Shown: one piece after another, positions 18,076-28,084 of the stretch
Numbering within the stretch: the first letter of the stretch is position 1
How the letters are laid out: every line of letters begins with the position of its first letter
Program-made: the position numbers and the translations under genes
The notes under the pieces: model-generated
Databases searched by the model: none
Seen by the model: the letters and a program-made list of their open reading frames with translations, nothing else
Told to the model about the DNA's origin: nothing
NCBI GenBank assembly: GCA_031556375.1
Contig: JAVBTA010000036.1
Span: 1 to 64,000, forward strand
Reading direction: 5' to 3'
DNA length: 64,000 nt
Source: BNXB01 sp031556375
GTDB taxonomy: Bacteria > Bacteroidota > Bacteroidia > Bacteroidales > Azobacteroidaceae

Positions 18076-19638
18076 TCAATTTTTGATATTCATTTCCTGA
18101 TCGAACATTACCGAAAGCGGTTGATCTTTTTCGAAATCAAACAATGTCAATTTTCGTATTTTATAATAACTCATCCAATAATTTTTCAATGAAGAAATAT
18201 AATTTTTCTGAGCTTCTTTTTGACGGTTCAGGGATAATGTCAGACTGTTGATGTCGGCTTTTCCGATAATAAATCTTTCTTTTGTATTATTGTAGGCCAT
18301 ATTTGCCAAAGCTAAGGCTTCCTCCGCGCTACTAATCATATCTTGTTGCACATTGAAATCATTCACAGTCATAATGACATCCTGTTCCAGATTCAGCGCT
18401 TTCTGCTGAACAGATATTTTAGTAACGTTCAGGTTATTTTTAGCCATATTGGCTTTTCCCTTCCGAACCCCCCAATCTACCAATGGGATTTTCAGTCCTA
18501 TCGACACAATATCCTGTTGCAAAGGATTTTGGTATGCTTCAGAGAATTCGCTTGCAACCTGATTAAAACCGACACTAGCGTAAAAACTTGCTTCAAAATT
18601 GGCAGTTTTCTTTGTCCTGTCAACTTCTTTCTCCGCTTCCAAAACAGACTGCTTATATCCGAGAAAGTCCGGATTATGTCGATTTGCATAAGTCAGCGCT
18701 TTATCTGCGTTAACGTCAATATCTTTAGGACGATCAGGCAATTCAAGTCTGACCTGCGTGGTTTTATCCATATTCAGAAACGACACAAAACTAAACATAG
18801 CCCGTTTGAGGCTGATTTCTGCATTTTTAAGGCTATTCTGAGCATTCACGGCATCCAGTTTCAGAGTAAGCAGATCCGCCTGGGAAATTGCAGCAATCTT
18901 ATGACGTTCCTGTCCTATTCTGTACATTGTATCGCTTGAAGCTACATTGTCCACAGCCATATCGTATTCCGCCTGGGCCATTGCCAGATCAAAAAAGTAT
19001 CCGGTAGATGATTCGGATATTCCTTCCCTATCGTATAAGTATTGTTGCTTCGCTTTTTCGTATTTAAGCGGTTCTATTTTCCGTTCCCATTTAAAATTGT
19101 TGAATCCGAATAAATCCTGCTGATAACCGATACGGATAGGAACTGATGTATATTGAGAATATACGTTATCTCCAAAATTACGTATATATCCTAGTTTTGA
19201 ATCGACGAAAAATGTTCCGCCTGTCAAATCTAAATTTTGAACAATAGAGAGGCCTCCTGAGGAATATAAAGATTGTTGTTCCCGGTAAATATCCAGATTA
19301 GCTTCTGAATCATAACGACGGGTAATATCCCGGTTGTACTCTATCGGAGTCATCGTTAGATTCAGGGATGGTAAGCGGGCCGCTTTATAAGATCGAAAGC
19401 CCCAATAACTCGACTGGTAGAGGTTCTTTGCGGTAAAAGACTGTAAAGAACTGTCGTTGGCAATCTCAATGGTTCTGGAGAGCGAGAGAGTTAGATTCTG
19501 GGAGATTGAAGGATTTTGGGAAATTAGTGCATAAGGACTATTAAAGGCAATAAGGACTATAAGTACGATACGGAAAGGGGCCTTATTTAGATTGCCTGCA
19601 ATATGAGATAAATTATGAACTTTCATTTTATTATTCAT
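18076..19638 (-). CDS. TolC family outer-membrane efflux protein
   Basis: A 520-residue TolC-type channel with an N-terminal signal sequence (about residues 20-40; the exact start is uncertain). It has two long helical repeats typical of the family (about 190-300 and 390-495), including K-L-D-A-V-N-A-Q-N-S-L and R-Q-K-E-A-Q-K-N-Y. It provides the outer-membrane exit duct for the two RND permeases. The first codon overlaps the preceding RND stop by 4 bp (ATGA). Confidence 0.92.
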   Translation of the reverse strand: MNNKMKVHNLSHIAGNLNKAPFRIVLIVLIAFNSPYALISQNPSISQNLTLSLSRTIEIANDSSLQSFTAKNLYQSSYWGFRSYKAARLPSLNLTMTPIEYNRDITRRYDSEANLDIYREQQSLYSSGGLSIVQNLDLTGGTFFVDSKLGYIRNFGDNVYSQYTSVPIRIGYQQDLFGFNNFKWERKIEPLKYEKAKQQYLYDREGISESSTGYFFDLAMAQAEYDMAVDNVASSDTMYRIGQERHKIAAISQADLLTLKLDAVNAQNSLKNAEISLKRAMFSFVSFLNMDKTTQVRLELPDRPKDIDVNADKALTYANRHNPDFLGYKQSVLEAEKEVDRTKKTANFEASFYASVGFNQVASEFSEAYQNPLQQDIVSIGLKIPLVDWGVRKGKANMAKNNLNVTKISVQQKALNLEQDVIMTVNDFNVQQDMISSAEEALALANMAYNNTKERFIIGKADINSLTLSLNRQKEAQKNYISSLKNYWMSYYKIRKLTLFDFEKDQPLSVMFDQEMNIKN

Positions 19639-22600
19639 TTTTCATTATTCATTTTTCGTTCTCTATAGATCCACCAGTAGACCAGTGGCACCACAAATAA
19701 GCTTACCGGGGTTCCGATGACCATGCCTCCGATTGTAGCAATGGCCAGGGGTTTTTCCAGTTCAGACCCCATATCTCCGCTGAATAAAAGCGGTAACATA
19801 CAAACAATGGATGTTAAGCTAGTCATCAGAATCGCTTTTAACCTACGCCGTCCGGCTTCATGAATAGCTTCCATTAACCCCCATCCCTCCTTTCTCAGTT
19901 GATTCATTATATCTACTTTCAGAATACTATCGTTAATGATAATACCACAGGTAACTACAATACCGATGGCGGACATCAGGTTCAAGGAATGACCTAAAAT
20001 GATCAATAATCCCAAAGCAGCAGCTACATCAATAGGAATTTCGAGCAAAACGATCAGTGGTTGTACGAAACTTTCGAATTGCGCGGCCAGGATAAAGTAC
20101 ATTAACATAATGGAAATGATCAGGATAATAAATAATTCTCCAATCATTTTCTTATTTGAGAAAAAACTTCCGGAAAAATCAACTTCCCAACCACTATTTT
20201 TACCGGCCTCCTCTTTGGCAACATGGATAATTTTTTCAACCTGATCCGTATCATAAAAATCCAAGGGAATAAATTCGCCTTTTTTCCCGGCTACTATGGT
20301 CTTTATATCTTCTGCCGGAACTGTGGTTACAAATGTACTGAGCGGCAATTGATTTTTACGTCCGGTTTCATCGACAGAGGTATAAATCATGATATTATCT
20401 ATAACATCCCGAACGTTTTGATCCTCATTTCCCAGGACAATAGGCAGATATTGCTGATATGAACGTAATGTAGAGAATTCATTTTCTTTAAATCCGGTCT
20501 TCAATGCACGGTATATTTCATCATATGAAACATTATACAATAATAATTTCTCCCGGTTGATCTGTAAATTCAATTGCTTCTGGAAAGATACACTCGTCGG
20601 GAGTTCTCCGGTTTTTTGTAATAAATTCTTCTCTAAATTCCGGATATCCTGTACTTCAGGAGTTTCCATCCGGTTACGGGTATAGTATTCTACCGTAAGA
20701 TCAGGCATTCCTGTTGTAAATATTTTTTCAAAAATGGTTCCGACAGGAGAAAATGAAACGATCGCATTGGGATAATGCTCCTTAAAATAAGAAGAAACGG
20801 TTTCTTGCATCATAGGAATATCATTTTTTCCAGGAACCCTCAGGTAGATCTCACATTCCGAAGACGTTTGCTCTCGCTCCCTGTTCAGTAAATACTGCTG
20901 TTGTGCTATAAGAGCCGAGTGTTCAAGAGTTTTTCCATCCAGGGAAGATAAAAATCCAATCGTACGATCTTTATTTTCGTGTACGTGCACATTCTCATTC
21001 CACTCTATATTTACAAGCAGTTCATTCTGGCTTATATCCGGCATTTTTTCTACCGGAATTATTGTAAACAACCAATAACAAAGAGGGAAAACAGCAAACA
21101 TAATAATCGCTGTCAAAATCTTATGAGAAAAGATCCAATCGATTCCCGCATCATAGGCTTTCTCAACTAATGACGGTTTACGATGCAGCTCTTCTTCACT
21201 ATTATTTATTTTATTTATTTCATTCGTTTCTTTCTTCTTTTTTTTGCTTTTTATTGAAAACACGATCTTATACAATACAGGCAAAAGCATAATACCTGTA
21301 ATATACGAAACCAATAATCCGACAGTTACGGAGAAAGCCTGATCAAAGAAAATGGCGCCGGCGATACCACTAAGAAAAACCAAAGGAACGAATACCGATA
21401 TTGTTGTAAAAACGGAACTGAGCATAGGTGCGATTACCTCGTTAGTTCCTTTTACGCAAGCATCATCGATCGATAATCCTTTGAGCCGGTACTGCCCTAT
21501 ATTGTCGGTAACAATGATGGAGTTATCAATCATCATACCTAAAGCAAGCACCAAACCAGTCAGAGAGACAACATTCAAGGATATATGGAATAAATAGAAA
21601 AATAACAGACTGATAATCAGTGAAACAAACATACTAAGTCCGATAATAACCGGCGACTTAATATCACGCATAAAAATAGCGGAAACCAGACAAACAAAAA
21701 TAAATGCAAGGATAAGATTCTGTTGCAGGTTACCGATTGTATAATCCAGCAATTCTGTTTGATTCTGAGAGACGTCGAATTGTATATCCGGATATTTTGT
21801 TTTGAAAGAGTCAACAACTTTACTGAGAGCCCCCTGCATATTCGACATATTCTCGTCCGACTGCTTAATCACTGCGAGGGTTATAGCGCGTTTTCCGTTA
21901 TATAAGGCCATTCCCGTCTCTTTTACCGGTGCAATCTGCACTGTTGCCAAATCCTTCAATTGGAATATCTGGTCATTTTTCCGGATAAAGACATTCCTGA
22001 TGTCATCTACAGTACGCAGGATGGCAGAAAATTTGATATTGTATTCATAATAACCATCCCTGACAATCATACTACCGGGTTCAATATTGTTATTGACCAA
22101 AGCCGATTCGATATCTGCCAAAGTTATTCCGGTAATGGCCAACGTTTTATTATCAGGAGAGATATGCACTTCCTTGTTTACCATGCCGGTCATATCTACC
22201 ATGGCAACCTCCGGAAGTTGTTCTATTTGCCGTTTGATCACCGTTTCTGCAAATTCACACATATCCAGAAACTGATCCTGATCTCCATCGTCATTTTTTA
22301 GGGTCATATTCAGGTTGAGTACCGGAATATCCGTTGCACTGGCTTTTATCACACGCGGACGTTCAACATCGCGTGGAATATAGTTCATTGCAGCATCTAT
22401 CTTTTCATTGACCTCAATAAAGGCCAGGTCGGTATCGGCTCCATATTCGAAACTCAAGCGAACTATGGCATTTCCATCTCGGGTTTCAGTCCTTATATCC
22501 CGCATTTTCCCAATTTGCAGCAATTGCTGACGAATCGGGGCCACAACAGTATTCTCCAATTCTCTGGCCGACATGTCTTTTCCTGAGACCTGCACCGTAA

Positions 22601-22727
22601 TTTCAGGGATCGCGATATCCGGCAATAAAGACACCGGCACATTGAGGTATGTGACAATACCCAGAATAAAGAATGCCGTAAAGGCCATGAAGACGGCAAT
22701 GGGACGATTTATTAAGAAACGAATCAT
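19635..22727 (-). CDS. RND efflux permease (first permease of the operon)
   Basis: A 1030-residue AcrB/MdtB-like RND pump. TM1 is at 10-30 (R-F-L-I-N-R-P-I-A-V-F). The TM4 proton-relay segment reads G-M-M-I-D-N-S-I-I-V-T-D-N, and the second half ends with the G-I-I-I-N-D-S-I-L-K segment and a final TM cluster. A charged cytoplasmic insert (K-K-K-K-K-E-T-N-E-I-N-K) lies near residue 505. Start overlaps the adaptor stop by 4 bp and its stop overlaps the TolC start by 4 bp, so the four genes are tightly coupled. Substrates are unknown. Confidence 0.95.
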   Translation of the reverse strand: MIRFLINRPIAVFMAFTAFFILGIVTYLNVPVSLLPDIAIPEITVQVSGKDMSARELENTVVAPIRQQLLQIGKMRDIRTETRDGNAIVRLSFEYGADTDLAFIEVNEKIDAAMNYIPRDVERPRVIKASATDIPVLNLNMTLKNDDGDQDQFLDMCEFAETVIKRQIEQLPEVAMVDMTGMVNKEVHISPDNKTLAITGITLADIESALVNNNIEPGSMIVRDGYYEYNIKFSAILRTVDDIRNVFIRKNDQIFQLKDLATVQIAPVKETGMALYNGKRAITLAVIKQSDENMSNMQGALSKVVDSFKTKYPDIQFDVSQNQTELLDYTIGNLQQNLILAFIFVCLVSAIFMRDIKSPVIIGLSMFVSLIISLLFFYLFHISLNVVSLTGLVLALGMMIDNSIIVTDNIGQYRLKGLSIDDACVKGTNEVIAPMLSSVFTTISVFVPLVFLSGIAGAIFFDQAFSVTVGLLVSYITGIMLLPVLYKIVFSIKSKKKKKETNEINKINNSEEELHRKPSLVEKAYDAGIDWIFSHKILTAIIMFAVFPLCYWLFTIIPVEKMPDISQNELLVNIEWNENVHVHENKDRTIGFLSSLDGKTLEHSALIAQQQYLLNREREQTSSECEIYLRVPGKNDIPMMQETVSSYFKEHYPNAIVSFSPVGTIFEKIFTTGMPDLTVEYYTRNRMETPEVQDIRNLEKNLLQKTGELPTSVSFQKQLNLQINREKLLLYNVSYDEIYRALKTGFKENEFSTLRSYQQYLPIVLGNEDQNVRDVIDNIMIYTSVDETGRKNQLPLSTFVTTVPAEDIKTIVAGKKGEFIPLDFYDTDQVEKIIHVAKEEAGKNSGWEVDFSGSFFSNKKMIGELFIILIISIMLMYFILAAQFESFVQPLIVLLEIPIDVAAALGLLIILGHSLNLMSAIGIVVTCGIIINDSILKVDIMNQLRKEGWGLMEAIHEAGRRRLKAILMTSLTSIVCMLPLLFSGDMGSELEKPLAIATIGGMVIGTPVSLFVVPLVYWWIYRERKMNNEK

Positions 22728-23797
22728 TTAATTATTACCGGGGTTTCGTGAGCCAAATTAATATTTCCTTCATAGATTACACTGTCGCCTTCTGCCAGAC
22801 CTTCTGTGACGACATAGCCTGTGGAGTTCTCGAGTCCGGTTTGTACATAGACCCATATGGCCATTCCGTCTTTATAAGTAAACACCACTTTCTTATTGGT
22901 ACGAAGAACGAGCGCTTCTTTAGGGATAACCAACTGCTTCCCAAGGGAACGTTGCAATTTTACCTTGATATTCATCCCTTCAAACAATCGGTTTCCCGGA
23001 TTAGAAATAGTGGCTTTTACCCGAACCATCCCATTTTTATCTATCGCGGGATTAATTTCCGAGACACGACCTTCCGCAGAATAATCATTAACAGAAAATG
23101 GAGAAACCTGAACTTTATCGCCAATACGAATTACGGGTAATTCACTCTCCAGTACCATAAAATCAGCCTCCGGCCTGTTATTGTCGATAATCGTACAAAA
23201 CGGTTCGGAGGCACTTGGAATATTATGTACTTTCGTAAAAAGATTGGCCACGGATCCATCGAAAGGTGCATATAATACAGAATTTTTAAAATTATATTCT
23301 GCTAAATTGTATTGTATCTCACTTTGTTCGTAATTACTCTTTACTTTAGCTAATTTCAACACTTCTTTAGGAACCCGGGCTGTATCTCCGACAGAGTATC
23401 CCTGGCCGATCAGTACATCCTGCATTTCAAGACGCGCCCGTTCCAGATTATCCTTTGCCTGATCAAGCGTATTTTGCAATTTGAACTGATCCAGCATTGC
23501 AAGCTTTTGTCCCTTATTCACTTTGTCTCCGTTCCTGACATATATGGCAGCGACATTTTCCTGTGTATGGAACCGTAAATCTGCTTTGTTTTGCGAAGAA
23601 ACCGTACCATTAGCAATCAGTTCATGCTGGAAATAAGTATATTCCAAACGCATAACAGAAACTTCATTTTCTTCTTCCGGCAATACGGTTGCAACTCCCG
23701 ATTCATCGGTCGCATCTTTTCCTTTTTTTCCACAAGAAATCAACATTACCAGGCTAATGAGAAAACCGAGAGAGCAAGTGAGAAATGTTTTTTTCAT
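22724..23797 (-). CDS. RND periplasmic adaptor (membrane fusion lipoprotein)
   Basis: A 357-residue HlyD/AcrA-type adaptor with lipobox L-I-S-C (Cys about 22). It has a biotinyl-lipoyl-like half motif V-R-N-G-D-K-V-N-K-G-Q-K-L, a helical hairpin (about 95-160), the second lipoyl half Y-A-P-F-D-G-S-V, then a beta-barrel and a membrane-proximal domain. It bridges the RND pump and TolC. The ATG at 23797 is used because it gives a standard lipoprotein signal. The longer in-frame reading adds eleven unlikely residues. A direct-repeat operator lies 59 bp upstream. Confidence 0.95.
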   Translation of the reverse strand: MKKTFLTCSLGFLISLVMLISCGKKGKDATDESGVATVLPEEENEVSVMRLEYTYFQHELIANGTVSSQNKADLRFHTQENVAAIYVRNGDKVNKGQKLAMLDQFKLQNTLDQAKDNLERARLEMQDVLIGQGYSVGDTARVPKEVLKLAKVKSNYEQSEIQYNLAEYNFKNSVLYAPFDGSVANLFTKVHNIPSASEPFCTIIDNNRPEADFMVLESELPVIRIGDKVQVSPFSVNDYSAEGRVSEINPAIDKNGMVRVKATISNPGNRLFEGMNIKVKLQRSLGKQLVIPKEALVLRTNKKVVFTYKDGMAIWVYVQTGLENSTGYVVTEGLAEGDSVIYEGNINLAHETPVIIK

Positions 23798-23855
23798 ATC
23801 AAGTCTAAAATTTAAGTACGCAAGATACATATATTTTTTTGAATAAACTCCTTTA

Positions 23856-23874
23856 AATTATACATGAATTGTCA
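23856..23874. promoter_or_regulatory. Direct-repeat operator upstream of the RND operon
   Basis: AATTATAC-ATG-AATTGTCA resembles the perfect AATTATCA-ATG-AATTATCA sites at 36788 and 40078 in both half sites, spacing and flank (CTTT follows). It lies immediately at the end of the upstream propeller gene and 59 bp before the adaptor ATG. This suggests that the same OmpR-type regulator controls the efflux operon. It is the weakest of the four sites (first half site has two changes). Confidence 0.5.
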
Positions 23875-25065
23875 CTTTCTTAATTTGGCGTACAAAATAT
23901 AGTTATTATCATTGTCTGTTATTGCATTTCTGAGCTTTGTCAGCTTTGTTTTTTGAGCAGATGTCAATTTCTTGTTTGAAGAAAGTACTTTTTCAAGTAT
24001 ATCTTTTAAATTTCCAGGATCCATGTTTTTCACAAAATACCCATTATTAAAAGACCAAATAGGCCATTGTACCTCAACACTTCCCAAAAAATCATTTTCT
24101 AATTTAAAAAATGACCCCTTCAATGTTTTCTTATCTACAATATAATATCTTTGATTCTGAGTTTCAGTAATATTTTCAGTTACCTTTTTAGGTTCTGAAA
24201 AATCTCCCATGTAATAGTTTGGCAACTCCACGTAACTATGTATTGGCAATTTTTTTTCTCTAAATTTAAGAGTAAACACCGGATAAAGTTTATTCAATTT
24301 ATTATCGTATCTATAAATAGAATCTTGTCTTGGTTCAAATGTAAATACATAGAAATCATAATTACTTCCGGAACTAAAAGCCGCAACCTCATTACTAAAA
24401 TCAGGTCTCACAGACAAATGACCCGGAGTAACAGCATGAATCAACTTTCCCTGAACTGTTTGTTGCCACACCACAGCAGGAACTCCTTCAAATGGAAGGA
24501 TCGACACAATAACAGTTCCAGCTTTTGTATCAACCTTAAATGTCCCCTTCGGAGAACTTGTATACAATGGGATTGGACTCAATGCATTTCCCTTTAAATC
24601 AAAAACTAATATCTTCTTTGATTGCCATGGTAATAAATAAATACGATTATTCTTTTCATCCAGTTGTTGATCATACACATTCTGGTATTCATTCGGCCCT
24701 TGTCCGAACGCTCCGATATTATTCAAAAATTTACCGGTAGCTTTGTCAAATAATTTAAATGGTATTTCTCTGCTACCCTTTACTAAAATGTACTTATCTC
24801 CGATTATTGCTGAGGTTTCTTTCACCAATGCCTCATCCGCATCATCCAGTTTTACAATCTGCAATTCTTCAGTCAGCACACTCAACGGAAGAGATATTGT
24901 ATTATCTAAAAGATTTTGTTCGCATACAACGAGATTGCTTCCGGACGCCTGCTTTGCAACTACCTTACATTCAGTCAATGGATTTGTTGTTTGAGAATAC
25001 GATAAAAATACTGAAACAGATAAAAAGCAAAGTGCAATTACAATTTTCATTTTTTGTGTTTTCAT
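23872..25065 (-). CDS. Exported 6-bladed beta-propeller protein
   Basis: A 397-residue protein with a Sec signal peptide (cleavage likely after about residue 24, S-Y-S-Q-T) and no lipobox, unlike the other propellers here. The blade motif is F-G-Q-G-P-N-E-Y-Q-N-V, and blades with D-L-K-G-N and N-R-I-Y-L-L-P follow. Its C-terminal 60 residues are helical and charged (K-L-T-S-A-Q-K-T-K-L-T-K-L-R), again unlike its neighbours. It has its own promoter with an inverted repeat and ends at the RND operator. Function unknown. Confidence 0.85.
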   Translation of the reverse strand: MKTQKMKIVIALCFLSVSVFLSYSQTTNPLTECKVVAKQASGSNLVVCEQNLLDNTISLPLSVLTEELQIVKLDDADEALVKETSAIIGDKYILVKGSREIPFKLFDKATGKFLNNIGAFGQGPNEYQNVYDQQLDEKNNRIYLLPWQSKKILVFDLKGNALSPIPLYTSSPKGTFKVDTKAGTVIVSILPFEGVPAVVWQQTVQGKLIHAVTPGHLSVRPDFSNEVAAFSSGSNYDFYVFTFEPRQDSIYRYDNKLNKLYPVFTLKFREKKLPIHSYVELPNYYMGDFSEPKKVTENITETQNQRYYIVDKKTLKGSFFKLENDFLGSVEVQWPIWSFNNGYFVKNMDPGNLKDILEKVLSSNKKLTSAQKTKLTKLRNAITDNDNNYILYAKLRK

Positions 25066-25080
25066 ACTAATTTTTTTAAT

Positions 25081-25114
25081 GGATAAATAATGTTCGATTT
25101 ATCCCACAAAAATA
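25081..25114 (-). promoter_or_regulatory. Promoter box and inverted repeat before the propeller gene
   Basis: TATTTTTG on the minus strand (25107-25114) fits the -7 consensus. Directly downstream, at the predicted transcript start, is a perfect inverted repeat GGATAAAT - 8 bp - ATTTATCC (25081-25104). This could be a repressor operator or a 5' hairpin. No clear -33 box at the right spacing is visible. Confidence 0.45.
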
Positions 25115-25224
25115 GAGAGAACAGAACAAAGAAATGACAAAAACAGACGGACATATAAAATCAAACAAATAACTATACAAAAGCGAATTAGCTAAAAAAC
25201 AAACAAAACAAAGGCGGACAATTT

Positions 25225-26973
25225 TTAATATCTAATTAAAAATTTATCTAAATCGATTGAATTATCCTCAATATTGAACTTCTCTTTTTTCATTCTAGTT
25301 TTCTTTTTTGTAATCCCGGCTTTAGAAATACAATAAATATCGGCCAAGTCCTGCATTGAAACATTGATCTTTATCAGACAGCAAAAACCAACGTCTTCAA
25401 TTGATAACACAGGATACTCTTTTTTTAGTCTGGAAGCGAAATCATTATAAGTACTGTCAACTGTTTGAATAAGTTCTTTCCAATCCTTCTCATTCAAACT
25501 GATTCTTTTATTCAAATCCTGGTCACGGTTATTTTCATCATCAAGAGATGGAATCTTTCCTGAGACAGACATTTTTCGAAAAAGAGACTCCCTCATTTCC
25601 GCTGCTTTTTCTCGTAATTGAATCAGTTCATTCTCCTTTCTTAATAATTGATTTTCTTTTTCCGCAATATTGGCCTGATCCATTAAATGTTGTTCCAACT
25701 GCATCTGTTCCCGAATATTCTTCTTTTTCTTTTCCCTCAAATAAAAGATCCACGCAATCAAAAATATAATAAGAATTACAAATGCACCCAAAAGCAGATA
25801 GATTTCCCGCTCTCTTTTTGCTAACTTTAATTCGCTATTCTCATTATTAAGAACAGACTCTTTATATTTATGGAGTAACACTCCATATTCCAATTTATTT
25901 GCCGCATCTTCAAAAAATGATCGGGAATTAAGCATCTTATAATACGCCTGTGCCTCATTCCCCTGGATATGATATAAGTCTGACAAATAACGATATGCCT
26001 GAATTGTAATATATTCATCAGATGAAGATTCAATGGTACGCTGCAGATAAATTTTGGCAGAATCTCTCTGATCGATAGACATAAATACACGAGCCTTCGT
26101 AAAGTTGAGTTTGGAAATATCTCCCCGGCTAGCCCTATATTTCAAACTCAGATTAACATAGTTTAAAGCCTTGGCATAATTGCTGTTTGAGAGTTGAAAT
26201 CTCGCTATTTCACCAAAAATATTACCAATATCAGCATTAGTTCTGGGATTATCGTTTGTAAAAATATATCCATCCAAAGATTTTCCATAATAGTTCATTG
26301 CATTATCAACTTGTTCCATTCCGGCATAAATCCGGGCAATGGTGAGATAATGACGGCTAATATTCAGAGTATCTGATTTATTTATATACATTTCCAGATC
26401 TTTTGCATACCTCAATGCCATTGAGTAATCTCTCCTTATGTTATAACACTCCATGAGCATATATTTTCCATTAAGAATAGCTTCATCCTGTTTCGACAAA
26501 ACAGCCATATCCAAACATTCTTTATAAAACCCAATGGCTTCATCCAAACGATCCTGATTAAGATTTACCTGACCTGCAAACATTAAGTCCGATATCAGGC
26601 TCATGGTATCGTTTTTCATTCGGGAATAATTCAGGGATATATTATTCAACGAATCCGCAACTTTCCAACTGGCAAATAAATAACCTTCACAATGGGATTT
26701 CATCCGACAATACCGGGCCTGTTGTTCTCCTTTCAATTTCTCGGGAAAAGGAATTTCATTCAGAATTACATTTACGGTATCATAGCGAACTCCAACATAC
26801 TGACGTGCGTTATCTAACAGCTCATCAACTGATTTTTTTCTACAAGAGGCTAGAGTTAATATAAAACAGAATACAATTAATAGCAGTATCCTGACCGGGA
26901 CTGTCGAATGATTCTTTTGTAACAAATCAATGTGTTTTTTAGGGTAGATTATATACAAAAAACGGATCATCAT
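25225..26973 (-). CDS. TPR membrane protein with C-terminal HTH-like domain
   Basis: A 582-residue protein. A signal/lipobox-like stretch ends T-L-A-S-C near residue 44. TPR repeats cover about 80-370 (for example N-L-N-Q-D-R-L-D-E-A-I-G-F-Y-K-E-C). A membrane helix follows at about 390-412 (Y-L-L-L-G-A-F-V-I-L-I-I-F-L-I-A-W-I-F), then a cytoplasmic coiled coil (415-470). The C-terminal end (about 515-582) reads S-I-E-D-V-G-F-C-C-L-I-K-I-N-V-S-M-Q-D-L-A-D-I-Y-C, with a helix-turn-helix-like A-G-I-T-K-K-K-T-R-M-K-K. Such TPR/HTH one-component regulators are common in Bacteroidales. The start overlaps the preceding gene by 35 bp. Confidence 0.85.
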   Translation of the reverse strand: MMIRFLYIIYPKKHIDLLQKNHSTVPVRILLLIVFCFILTLASCRKKSVDELLDNARQYVGVRYDTVNVILNEIPFPEKLKGEQQARYCRMKSHCEGYLFASWKVADSLNNISLNYSRMKNDTMSLISDLMFAGQVNLNQDRLDEAIGFYKECLDMAVLSKQDEAILNGKYMLMECYNIRRDYSMALRYAKDLEMYINKSDTLNISRHYLTIARIYAGMEQVDNAMNYYGKSLDGYIFTNDNPRTNADIGNIFGEIARFQLSNSNYAKALNYVNLSLKYRASRGDISKLNFTKARVFMSIDQRDSAKIYLQRTIESSSDEYITIQAYRYLSDLYHIQGNEAQAYYKMLNSRSFFEDAANKLEYGVLLHKYKESVLNNENSELKLAKREREIYLLLGAFVILIIFLIAWIFYLREKKKKNIREQMQLEQHLMDQANIAEKENQLLRKENELIQLREKAAEMRESLFRKMSVSGKIPSLDDENNRDQDLNKRISLNEKDWKELIQTVDSTYNDFASRLKKEYPVLSIEDVGFCCLIKINVSMQDLADIYCISKAGITKKKTRMKKEKFNIEDNSIDLDKFLIRY

Positions 26974-28045
26974 CTGTTGTAGACATCAAATATAACTTCT
27001 TACTTTTTTCATCTACTGTAAAATATCCCCATCGATCCAACTTATAACAAGCGATCGGATTACCATTCCAATCATATTGTTCGACATATATATAATAGAT
27101 ATGCTTATTCCATTCTTTTCCCACATCAACAGGAGTACGGCCACTGTAAAGGAAATAAACATAATTATCCTGAGCACAAGTTCCCCAGTAATGAGTCACA
27201 TTCTGATCCAATCCATTGATTTTATAATTCGTATTTTCATCAAATTCCTCACGTTCAAAATTAATTGTCTTTATGGTTTTAGCCTCCATATCCATAAATT
27301 TGATGATTTTAAAATACTTATAGGCATAAGCCATCCTGTTTTGTTTCTGATTGACAGCAAAATCCCCGATATAGTTTGTCCATGATTTCCGTTTCGGATT
27401 CAAAGCTAAATTAAAGACTTCCTTTACATCAACAGAATCCCCTATTTGTGTTGCCCGAAAGATACTTTTCCCGGTTGCACTGGTTTCGGTGTATATAAAA
27501 TCATCTTGCCCAACATTTACGATTTGTTTATCACTATAAGAATGGTGTTGACCCGGAGTAAATGAAAAGTCGAATAAACTCAGGTTGCCTTTCTTATCAA
27601 ACTTATACAGTTTCTGATTGGAAGATTCAAAGACATATGCAATAAGAGATGTATCAGGAGTTGGAACTAAATTTGGCGACATAAATTCATCCGGACCGGA
27701 ACCATAGATCCCATTCAAACTTTGCAATTCAAAATCCGGCAAACGAAACTGCATCAGCACATGTTCTCCCCCATTTTTAACCAAAATAGAATTATCTTTT
27801 ACAATCATTTTTGATTCCATAGTTTTGAAAATAATCGTATCAATAACAACCTGTGTTCCTGTGAGAAGGATGGGATTCGCAAACGGGTCTTTCGTTTTAT
27901 AAAAGATTTCCCCGGCTTCCAGTTCCGGAATTTTCTTTTCTTCTACTCCTTCAACAACAGCCCCAGCGGAAATTTCAGTAGTTTTTTGCTTACATGAGGA
28001 CAAAGCGACTACTACACATATAAAAAACAAGAACCGACATCTCAT
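26939..28045 (-). CDS. 6-bladed beta-propeller lipoprotein
   Basis: A 368-residue lipoprotein from the ATG at 28045 (lipobox L-S-S-C); another ATG nine codons upstream is possible. The propeller marker Y-G-S-G-P-D-E-F-M-S-P is present, followed by blades such as K-L-Y-K-F-D-K-K-G-N-L and Y-D-W-N-G-N-P-I-A-C-Y-K-L-D. The C-terminal half resembles the TolB-like family. Its 3' end overlaps the TPR regulator gene, so the pair is probably co-translated and the propeller may feed the regulator's periplasmic TPR domain. That last point is inference. Confidence 0.85.
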   Translation of the reverse strand: MRCRFLFFICVVVALSSCKQKTTEISAGAVVEGVEEKKIPELEAGEIFYKTKDPFANPILLTGTQVVIDTIIFKTMESKMIVKDNSILVKNGGEHVLMQFRLPDFELQSLNGIYGSGPDEFMSPNLVPTPDTSLIAYVFESSNQKLYKFDKKGNLSLFDFSFTPGQHHSYSDKQIVNVGQDDFIYTETSATGKSIFRATQIGDSVDVKEVFNLALNPKRKSWTNYIGDFAVNQKQNRMAYAYKYFKIIKFMDMEAKTIKTINFEREEFDENTNYKINGLDQNVTHYWGTCAQDNYVYFLYSGRTPVDVGKEWNKHIYYIYVEQYDWNGNPIACYKLDRWGYFTVDEKSKKLYLMSTTDDDPFFVYNLP

Positions 28046-28084
28046 ACTTATTGCTTTAAACTTAAAACTCATTACTTAACCCGA

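Noticed and set aside
18343..18939. 198-codon plus-strand ORF
   Set aside because: Antisense to the TolC gene, no recognisable motif, no ribosome site; the TolC frame is clearly the real one.
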